NCBI GenBank assembly: GCA_014379065.1
Contig: JACMMM010000630.1
Span: 1 to 6,032 of the forward strand
DNA from: Saprospiraceae bacterium
Lineage (GTDB): Bacteria; Bacteroidota; Bacteroidia; Chitinophagales; Saprospiraceae
DNA length: 6,032 bases
Direction of reading: 5' to 3'
Shown: one piece after another, positions 1 through 4,980 of the stretch
Layout: each line of letters begins with the position of its first letter
Position numbering within the stretch: the first letter of the stretch is position 1
The notes under the pieces: model-generated
Database searches by the model: none
Told to the model about the DNA's origin: nothing
Seen by the model: only the letters and a program-made list of their open reading frames with translations
Made by a program: the position numbers and the translations under genes

Positions 1-1938
1 CCCCGGCCCTACCCCACTCAAATCCACCTCAATTCGATCTCCGCTTAGATTTCCCAGCCGTTTTGCTTCCCGACCTAAGGCATCGTGGACAAGCAAAACG
101 GCATTTTTTAACGTCTGTCCACTTTGCAACGTAAACCTGTCCTGAAAAGGATTCGGCCATAATCGAACATCCCATGCCTTCAAATCTTCCGTCAAACCCA
201 CTGTAGGCGCACAGATCCATTGCCTATTTAACGCGCTGTCTAACTGCGTAAAATCCACCCCAATATCCCCGCCATCTGTTCCCGCGTTTTTGTAAGGACT
301 GGTATTCGCCAAAGCGTATCCGTGGTAATCATTACCACCATTCGCATAGTTCACAAACTGCACCGCACCAGGATTGGCCGGGAAGTAATTCTGACTTACT
401 GTGTTGTAATTGCTGTATCGAAAGTCGGGCCCAGCGATCAATGCGTTTTTGTGAAAGCGTTGATTGGCATCCGTGATACCGGGAAAATACCGACCCATCG
501 GCCCATTGCCGCCTTGTGCGAAACCGGGGCCATAGATACCTTGGTAACCGCCATCTGAAAGAAAGCAATGAAAGAGGTTGTTGCGAATAGCGATCTGGTC
601 GGTGGTATCATAAGCCCAGGTGATGGGCCCGCTCTGAAAGACACTGTTGTGCTCCAAAAAGACATCAGTAGGGTCGCCAATCTTGATAAAAGTGCCGTCG
701 TTTGGCCCTGCAACATTCCCGTCGCCATAATCGGGACCACTGATATCGTCGAATAAGTTATTGGCGATTCGGATCCTTTTAGATTGCAGGCTGGGTGTGG
801 GACTATCGTGACCAGACAAGGAAATGCCCGCTCCCGTATGACGAATAATATTGTTCGTGATCGTGATGTCGCTCACATCGGCCTGTGGCGAACCTCCGCC
901 TTCGGCCCTTACGGTGAGCAAAATGGCATATCCGCTCTGTCCGGTGGGGAGGTCGGCCCAGCAGTTTTCAAGGATATTGCCATCAAGCAGCACCCGCTTG
1001 CCGGTTTTCAACTCAAACAGATTTTTGATGGTCCAGTGCTTGCCCGCATACGTTGGGTGACCCACGCGCCAGGAAAAGGGCTTAAAAAAGTAATTGTTCC
1101 GTATTTCGATATCCGAAGGCACAAGCCCAGGAATGGCCGGGGCCGCGCCGCCAAAAAGGATGTTTTCCCCCGCAGCTTCCAAGTAGTTGTTACGAATGAT
1201 GAATGGGCCAGGGCCGTTCGTTCCTGCAATAGCATAAGTATCAAACCCAATGCTGTGAAAATCAGCGATATAAGAATCCAGCACCGCCGATTTGGCTGAA
1301 TTCAAGATCACGCCGCCCTTCATAACGGTGGCGTTCGTATGGCCGTGGATATAACAGCGATCCACGATCAAGTCGTGTGGCACCACATTCAAGGTACTCT
1401 GAGCAGCACTTCCATCACCGAGGAACATCAGCCCGTAACTATTGGTCACACTGGGGTCTACCGTGATTTCAAGCCCGACAAAACGATACTGATGCGCGGA
1501 AGCCTGTGTTTTGAAACAAGGCAGGCCGGAGAGATTGGTAGTAATGATTTTTGGCATTGCAGCTTGCTGGGTCGGATATATTGGGCTACCAGTGGGCGCC
1601 GTTGGGGCAATTCGGGTCCCTTGCCCCGGCAGCAGCTCCATTTTCGAGGACATGAGAATGATCCACGCATTGCCGTTTTTGTTGGGCAAGCTGAAACTAC
1701 CCTTAAAAGTCGCCCCAGCGTCAAGCACCAACAGTGTGCCGGGGTTGGCGGCGTTGATGGCGGCCTGTAGGTCGCTGTAATCGCGGTTGACAGGGCCTAC
1801 GGTCAGGACGGTGTATCCGGTGGTGTCAGGAAAGCAGGTAGCGATGGAGGCGGTGTTGGGGAGGGATGGGGGTGTTTGGGCGAGCATACGAAAGCCTAAA
1901 AAGGCCATGAAAAGAGGGAGGCAGCGTGATATCTTCAT
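1..1938 (-). CDS. Secreted right-handed beta-helix protein with T9SS type A sorting domain (3' end missing)
   Basis: Reading the minus strand from the ATG at 1938 gives 646 codons without a stop, running off the left edge. Residues 1-20 form a signal peptide (MKISRCLPLF..., then a hydrophobic stretch ending MLA before Q21). A Pro/Ser linker follows, then an N-terminal cap in which 'YSDLQAAINAANPGTLLVLDAG' resembles the usual first turn of pectate-lyase-like helices. Residues about 185-460 carry repeated beta-helix turns with the asparagine-ladder pattern I-x-I-x-N-N: RNN at 249-251, RNN at 280-282, TNN at 361-363, ANN at 392-394, RNN at 452-454. Residues about 588-646 (LWPNPFQDRFTL..., HDALGREAKRL) match the start of a T9SS type A sorting domain; roughly 20-25 residues should lie outside the window. 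The protein is therefore predicted to be exported by Sec, carried across the outer membrane by T9SS and anchored or released at the cell surface. The fold is typical of polysaccharide lyases and other glycan-binding or glycan-cleaving proteins, but I cannot identify catalytic residues or a substrate. Confidence 0.9.
   Translation of the reverse strand, partial: MKISRCLPLFMAFLGFRMLAQTPPSLPNTASIATCFPDTTGYTVLTVGPVNRDYSDLQAAINAANPGTLLVLDAGATFKGSFSLPNKNGNAWIILMSSKMELLPGQGTRIAPTAPTGSPIYPTQQAAMPKIITTNLSGLPCFKTQASAHQYRFVGLEITVDPSVTNSYGLMFLGDGSAAQSTLNVVPHDLIVDRCYIHGHTNATVMKGGVILNSAKSAVLDSYIADFHSIGFDTYAIAGTNGPGPFIIRNNYLEAAGENILFGGAAPAIPGLVPSDIEIRNNYFFKPFSWRVGHPTYAGKHWTIKNLFELKTGKRVLLDGNILENCWADLPTGQSGYAILLTVRAEGGGSPQADVSDITITNNIIRHTGAGISLSGHDSPTPSLQSKRIRIANNLFDDISGPDYGDGNVAGPNDGTFIKIGDPTDVFLEHNSVFQSGPITWAYDTTDQIAIRNNLFHCFLSDGGYQGIYGPGFAQGGNGPMGRYFPGITDANQRFHKNALIAGPDFRYSNYNTVSQNYFPANPGAVQFVNYANGGNDYHGYALANTSPYKNAGTDGGDIGVDFTQLDSALNRQWICAPTVGLTEDLKAWDVRLWPNPFQDRFTLQSGQTLKNAVLLVHDALGREAKRLGNLSGDRIEVDLSGVGPG
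1858..1880 (+). other. G-quadruplex motif opposite the start of the beta-helix gene
   Basis: On the plus strand four guanine runs (G4 at 1858-1861, G3 at 1863-1865, G5 at 1868-1872, G3 at 1878-1880) are separated by loops of 1, 2 and 5 nt. This is the template strand of the minus-strand gene, 58-80 nt inside the coding region, where it encodes the Pro-rich linker after the signal peptide. The codons explain the C-richness of the coding strand, so selection for a quadruplex is not shown. Confidence 0.5.
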
Positions 1939-1942
1939 GGAG

Positions 1943-1974
1943 CGAAAATAGTTGAAATGCATGAAGTACACGAA
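1943..1974 (-). promoter_or_regulatory. Predicted Bacteroidota promoter of the beta-helix gene
   Basis: On the minus strand TTCG (1974-1971) is followed by a 20-nt spacer and TATTTTCG (1950-1943). The Bacteroidota consensus is TTTG, 19-21 nt, TAnnTTTG, so each box has one mismatch and the spacing is right. The -7 box ends only 4 nt before the ATG at 1938, which implies a very short leader or a leaderless transcript and supports this start codon. Confidence 0.5.
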
Positions 1975-1983
1975 TAGATTTCC

Positions 1984-2015
1984 TTGGCTGGACTAGCAAC
2001 AAACGCCTACTTTTG
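1984..2015 (+). promoter_or_regulatory. Predicted Bacteroidota promoter of the ureohydrolase-like gene
   Basis: TTGG (1984-1987), a 20-nt spacer, then TACTTTTG (2008-2015), which fits the TAnnTTTG -7 consensus exactly; the upstream box has one mismatch to TTTG. The -7 box ends 7 nt before the ATG at 2023. This makes 2023, not the in-frame TTG at 1984, the likely start, because the TTG start would lie inside the -33 box. It lies back to back with the promoter of the minus-strand gene in an 84-bp divergent gap. Confidence 0.6.
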
Positions 2016-2022
2016 CCCACCT

Positions 2023-3105
2023 ATGCTTCAAAACTGGCTAAAACCGCTATCCACTTCTTTTTGCAAAAACGCCGTTGATACGCTCCCAGCGTGGTCCTTT
2101 GGCAAAAACGCCCTGCTCCACCGCAATGAAATGCCGGATTTGAAAAAAGTCCGTGCGGCCATCATCGGGGTGGGCGACAAAGAGGCCAATCTGATTCGAG
2201 AACAACTGTACCGTTGTGCCTTTCCCTTTCCCAAAGGTTCGGTGGCGGATCTGGGCAACCTGCGCAAAGCGGATGCTGCCCTGCTCATCCCGGTGCTCTA
2301 TGAAATGCTGAGCGGCAAGGTGTTGCCCATCGTTATTGCAGGGAAAGATGATCTCGCACGGGCACAATTCCTTGCTTATCAAGAAGCCAAAGCGCTGGTA
2401 AATATGGCCGTTGTGGACGAGAATTTCCGCGCCGATGGAGCGTATGCGCCACTGTTCAAACCCCGGCACCCTCAATTGTTCCATTTTGGGCTGGTCGGGC
2501 TTCAAGTCCACCAAACCCCTTCAGAATCCATAGACTTTTTGACCAAGAGTCATTTTGACCTGGTTCGGCTGGGAAAATCCCGGGCAAACATCGAAGAAAC
2601 CGAGCCTGTTCTGCGCGATGCGGATTTGCTGAGTTTCCACCTGAGTGCCCTGAAACAGTGCGAAGCTCCAGGGGTGACAAACCCTTCCCCCTCTGGCTAT
2701 TTTGCGGAAGAAGCCTGCCAGCTTTGCCGTTACGCAGGCATGAGCGACAAACTCACTTCTTTTGGGCTTTACGGTTTCCGCCCAGAGGCCGACCGGGACA
2801 ACCTTACGGCCCAAACCTCGGCTCAAATGTTGTGGTACCTTTTAGAAGGCTTGTTTAATCGCAAAGGCGATTACCCTGCCTCCACCAATGGGCTAACAGA
2901 ATATGTGGTGGATTTTAGGAAGCTCAATTACCAACTCACATTCTGGAAAAGCGCCAAAAGCGGTCGCTGGTGGATGCAAGTCCCCGTGGCCACCAAACGC
3001 AAGCACGAGCGGCATCGTCTGGTACCGTGTTCGTATCAGGATTATCAATCGGCCTGCCGAGAGGAATTGCCGGAGCGGCTCATTCAGGCGCTGGAGCGGT
3101 TCTAG
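2023..3105 (+). CDS. Arginase/formiminoglutamase-family (ureohydrolase-fold) protein lacking most metal ligands
   Basis: This 360-residue protein has the overall order of ureohydrolase motifs but with degenerate residues. The block matching GGDHS is A106-G-K-D-D110. The block matching DAHxD is D132-E-N-F-R136. The block matching SxDxD is S204-F-H206-L-S208, followed by a recognisable APG and P-S-P-S-G segment and by EEACQLCRYAG (229-239), which fits the helix after the active site. The glutamate that contacts the guanidinium group in arginases aligns with G251 (FGLYGFRP). Of the six canonical Mn ligands only D132 seems kept. Annotation pipelines often call such Bacteroidota proteins formimidoylglutamase or arginase; hydrolysis by this one is doubtful, and a binding, structural or regulatory role is more likely (inference). 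No signal peptide is seen, so it is probably cytoplasmic. The ATG at 2023 is chosen because a perfect -7 element sits 7 nt upstream. No hutH, hutU or hutI homologue is adjacent. Confidence 0.85.
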   Translation: MLQNWLKPLSTSFCKNAVDTLPAWSFGKNALLHRNEMPDLKKVRAAIIGVGDKEANLIREQLYRCAFPFPKGSVADLGNLRKADAALLIPVLYEMLSGKVLPIVIAGKDDLARAQFLAYQEAKALVNMAVVDENFRADGAYAPLFKPRHPQLFHFGLVGLQVHQTPSESIDFLTKSHFDLVRLGKSRANIEETEPVLRDADLLSFHLSALKQCEAPGVTNPSPSGYFAEEACQLCRYAGMSDKLTSFGLYGFRPEADRDNLTAQTSAQMLWYLLEGLFNRKGDYPASTNGLTEYVVDFRKLNYQLTFWKSAKSGRWWMQVPVATKRKHERHRLVPCSYQDYQSACREELPERLIQALERF

Positions 3106-3108
3106 AAA

Positions 3109-3140
3109 TTGGTTATTCGGGGATTTGGTTATTCGGGGAT
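3109..3140 (+). repeat. Perfect 16-bp tandem duplication
   Basis: The unit TTGGTTATTCGGGGAT occurs twice, at 3109-3124 and 3125-3140, without mismatch, starting 3 nt after the stop codon of the ureohydrolase-like gene. The following TT begins a third copy that then diverges. It has no dyad symmetry that would make it a terminator. It is probably a slippage product or a remnant of a longer array. Confidence 0.85.
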
Positions 3141-3190
3141 TTCTTGCACTCGAGTTCGGGAATTATGGTCCTTTTTCGGAACTGAATATC

Positions 3191-3220
3191 AACCCTCATA
3201 AACCCTTATAAACCTTCATC
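3191..3220 (+). repeat. Three 10-bp imperfect tandem repeats upstream of the membrane-protein gene
   Basis: AACCCTCATA, AACCCTTATA and AACCTTCATC follow one another with 8-9 of 10 bases matching the first copy, and AACGTACCTA at 3221-3230 may be a decayed fourth copy ending at the ATG. The period of 10 bp is close to one helical turn, so a protein-binding array is possible, but simple repeat expansion is equally compatible. No TAnnTTTG box was found in this gap, so the promoter of the downstream gene is not identified. Confidence 0.6.
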
Positions 3221-3230
3221 AACGTACCTA

Positions 3231-3752
3231 ATGACAAATCGCCCGCTTGCCATTTTGGCCGTAATCATCCTCAGCATTTTGATGATGCTGTACGTGTATG
3301 AGTTTTCGGTATTTTCCAACACACTGGAAATGAAGCGCTTGGTGCTGATCTCGACCCTGGCTGGTGCTGTGTTGGCAACGGTCCCATTGTGGATTTGGAG
3401 AGCGAGATTCATGCCTTGGAAGGAGCATTTTTCTACTGCGGTTTTAATCCTGACTTTTAGCATTGTGTTTGCACCGCTCTTTGGGAGTTTACTCAACCGT
3501 GGGCTGGGGACTGATGGGACAGATTCCTTTGAATTTGTGGCCGAAACGGCCTACTTCGCGTCTGGTTATGGCGTATTAAAAGGGGAGAAGTTAAAGCCTA
3601 CGGGCTGGAAACTCATTTTGAAAGAAGCGGAGCATCAATGGCGGTTAAGTTATAAAACCCAAGCCTTTTTCCCGCTCACTAAACCTGGGGAAAAGGTTTT
3701 GCTGCCCGTGCGAAAGGGGGTTTTGGGGGTGAGGGTGGTGGGGTTGAAATAA
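3231..3752 (+). CDS. Small integral membrane protein of unknown function
   Basis: I do not recognise the family of this 173-residue protein. It has three predicted membrane helices at about residues 5-25, 36-56 and 66-88, with positive residues (K35-R36, R57-R59, K64) flanking them, then a soluble C-terminal part of about 85 residues. That part contains aromatic and basic stretches (WKLILKEAEHQWRLSYKTQ) and ends in a beta-like K-P-G-E-K-V-L-L-P-V segment and VLGVRVV. A three-helix topology would put N- and C-termini on opposite sides of the inner membrane. The start ATG directly follows a 10-bp repeat array; no clear ribosome binding site is present, as is usual in this phylum. The gap to the preceding gene is 125 nt, so co-transcription is possible but not shown. 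The last codons contain a G-quadruplex-type motif. Uninterrupted frame and sensible hydrophobic pattern support a real gene. Confidence 0.8.
   Translation: MTNRPLAILAVIILSILMMLYVYEFSVFSNTLEMKRLVLISTLAGAVLATVPLWIWRARFMPWKEHFSTAVLILTFSIVFAPLFGSLLNRGLGTDGTDSFEFVAETAYFASGYGVLKGEKLKPTGWKLILKEAEHQWRLSYKTQAFFPLTKPGEKVLLPVRKGVLGVRVVGLK
3716..3743 (+). other. G-quadruplex motif at the 3' end of the membrane-protein gene
   Basis: Four guanine runs on the coding strand (G5 at 3716-3720, G5 at 3725-3729, G3 at 3733-3735, G4 at 3740-3743) are separated by loops of 4, 3 and 4 nt, satisfying the G3+N1-7 rule. It lies just before the stop codon at 3750-3752, so it would be present in the mRNA as well as in the DNA. 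Folding is not demonstrated. Confidence 0.55.
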
Positions 3753-3763
3753 CCTGAGTTTAG

Positions 3764-3877
3764 ATAGAAGGCGAAAGCAAGCTGGATGTATCGGCTTTGC
3801 CTGTGGGACTTTATTATGTGGAGGTGCTGGCAAACGGTCAGGGAAACCGAAGCAAGTTGGTGATACAGCTCAAATAG
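3764..3877 (+). pseudogene. Orphan fragment of a T9SS C-terminal sorting domain
   Basis: The frame from 3764 to the TAG at 3875-3877 encodes 37 residues, including LDVSALPVGLYYVEVLANG and ending KLVIQLK. This is the characteristic last half of a T9SS type A sorting domain (L-x-L-P-x-G-x-Y-x-V-x-V, then a K-x-V-x-x terminal strand). In-frame stops lie directly upstream (TGA 3755-3757, TAG 3761-3763) and the fragment contains no ATG, so it cannot be a normal gene. It most likely is the leftover 3' end of a secreted-protein gene whose body was deleted or replaced. It continues the part of the domain that is cut off in the beta-helix gene at the left edge, but the two cannot be compared directly because they hardly overlap. 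Confidence 0.7.
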
Positions 3878-3889
3878 ATTCAGACCAAT

Positions 3890-3897
3890 TACTTTTG
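3890..3897 (+). promoter_or_regulatory. Candidate -7 element upstream of the SH3-domain gene
   Basis: TACTTTTG fits TAnnTTTG exactly, but no TTTG-like box is found 19-21 nt upstream. If used, transcription would begin near 3904 and give a leader of about 50 nt containing the hairpin at 3910-3925. A competing, weaker -7 box is TATCTTTT at 3928-3935, with TTTG at 3907-3910 only 17 nt away. Confidence 0.35.
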
Positions 3898-3909
3898 CCT
3901 TTGTTTTTT

Positions 3910-3938
3910 GCGAAATGAATTTCGCGCTATCTTTTTTT
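3910..3938 (+). terminator. Small hairpin followed by a T-tract; terminator or leader hairpin
   Basis: GCGAAAT (3910-3916) and ATTTCGC (3919-3925) form a perfect inverted repeat around GA, in practice a 6-bp stem with a TGAA loop. A run of seven T lies at 3932-3938, six nt after the stem. The offset T-tract and short stem make it a weak intrinsic terminator candidate for the upstream membrane-protein unit. Its place between two possible -7 boxes also allows a role in the leader of the next gene. Confidence 0.3.
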
Positions 3939-3954
3939 CATCATTTCAACACGA

Positions 3955-4944
3955 ATGAAACCCATCTTTATCCTTTTTGCCCTTTTGCCGATCTGCCAAA
4001 TTTCTGCCCAAAATTCGGTCGCTTTTTTCCCCGAAGAACTTGTAGTAACGGCCAATTCCCTCAACCTGCGCGCCGAGCCCGACGCAAATTCTAAAAAGGT
4101 AGCAAGCCTGCCACAAGGCACTTTGCTCCAGTTTTTAGAGTCCTGGAACAACGGCCAATACACCCAGGCCGACACCACCGACGAAAACGCTCCCTACGGG
4201 CGATGGCTAAAAGTGCGCAATAAAAACAACACCGGCTGGGTCTTTGATGTCTATGTGAGCGGCACCACCGAACTCTTCTATGAGAACTCGCCGCAGTTCG
4301 ATATGAAAAGCATTGCGCCGTTGTATTGGTATGGCATCTATGCCCGCGATTCTTTTGCTGACGAAGTCCGAAAAGTGCAGGTACGCCTTGCCGAGGAGCC
4401 GAACGAGTTTTATGGCGGAGCGATCAAATTACTGAAAACCAACCAAAAAGACCCCAGCAAGTTCCTCATTGCTAGTCATGCGCCACTCCCGACTGGCTAC
4501 TGTGGCCCGCTTGGTGTATTTGACCCAAACCAGATGTTTTTTTCCAAGTCGCTGGGGCCGGGCAGTCAACTTTCCATATACCCCGGCAACGACCAGAACG
4601 ACACCATTGTGAAGCCGACTTATGGCCTGGCTGCCACGGGCTGCGCGAGTCTTGACGACAATTTCGTGCGCATCACCGATTACCAACTGGTGCTGCTTGA
4701 CTACGCGACCGAACCCATTTCAACACAGAACCTCACAGAGTGGGTGCGCCCCGAAATGGTAGAAGTAAACCCCACCGTGGACCTGCTCTGGTTTGGCGAC
4801 CTGGACCGGGACAACAAGCCGGACGCTATTATTCAGGACTGTCCGTATGAGGTAGGTTGTCGGGCTTCGCTGTTTCTTTCTTCAAAGGCAAAGCCAGGGG
4901 AATATCTTCGCAAGGCCTGTGAATTCTACTGGCCGGGGGATTGA
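3955..4944 (+). CDS. Secreted SH3b-domain protein with a C-terminal DxDxD loop
   Basis: This 329-residue protein begins with a signal peptide (MKPIFILFALLPICQISA, then Q19); the LPIC at 11-14 is a poor lipobox, so a soluble periplasmic or surface protein is favoured over a lipoprotein. Residues about 29-102 form a bacterial SH3 (SH3b, type 3) domain: LVVTANSLNLRAEP, a hydrophobic V-A-S-L-P-Q-G-T turn, W84-L-K-V and GWVFDVYVS at the end. SH3b domains commonly bind peptidoglycan or peptide ligands, so a cell-wall contact is the simplest guess. Residues about 105-270 are of no family I recognise. Near the end, D282-L-D-R-D-N-K-P-D290 has acidic residues at loop positions 1, 3, 5 and 9, as in calcium-binding EF-hand-like or FG-GAP loops, followed by paired cysteines C296 and C302 and a third, C322. 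No catalytic motif is seen. The TolC-family gene starts 36 nt after its stop. Confidence 0.85.
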   Translation: MKPIFILFALLPICQISAQNSVAFFPEELVVTANSLNLRAEPDANSKKVASLPQGTLLQFLESWNNGQYTQADTTDENAPYGRWLKVRNKNNTGWVFDVYVSGTTELFYENSPQFDMKSIAPLYWYGIYARDSFADEVRKVQVRLAEEPNEFYGGAIKLLKTNQKDPSKFLIASHAPLPTGYCGPLGVFDPNQMFFSKSLGPGSQLSIYPGNDQNDTIVKPTYGLAATGCASLDDNFVRITDYQLVLLDYATEPISTQNLTEWVRPEMVEVNPTVDLLWFGDLDRDNKPDAIIQDCPYEVGCRASLFLSSKAKPGEYLRKACEFYWPGD

Positions 4945-4968
4945 GGAAAACACCCGCGCCCAGTTTCC

Positions 4969-4976
4969 TACCTTTG
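4969..4976 (+). promoter_or_regulatory. Predicted -7 element of the TolC-family gene
   Basis: TACCTTTG matches TAnnTTTG exactly and ends 4 nt before the ATG at 4981, so transcription would start at or next to the start codon. No good -33 box is found at the usual distance (nearest TTG at 4941-4943, 25 nt away), which lowers confidence. It suggests that the efflux gene can be transcribed independently of the SH3b gene despite the 36-nt gap. Confidence 0.5.
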
Positions 4977-4980
4977 TGCC

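Noticed and set aside
784..1299. 171-codon open frame on the plus strand
   Set aside because: It is antisense to the continuous beta-helix frame, which has a signal peptide, repeated asparagine-ladder turns and a sorting domain. The plus-strand product shows no domain pattern.
1339..1770. 143-codon open frame on the plus strand
   Set aside because: Also antisense to the beta-helix gene; its product has no recognisable pattern and there is no promoter box in front.
1984..2022. TTG start 13 codons upstream for the ureohydrolase-like gene
   Set aside because: It overlaps the predicted promoter, so the transcript would not contain it; the ATG at 2023 fits the -7 box distance.
2047..2514. 155-codon open frame on the minus strand
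   Set aside because: Antisense to the ureohydrolase-like gene, which shows family motifs in the right order and a fitting promoter.
3152..3184. Possible hairpin between AGTTC and GAACT after the ureohydrolase-like gene
   Set aside because: Only 5 bp of stem with a loop of about 20 nt and no T-tract after it, so it is not convincing as a terminator.
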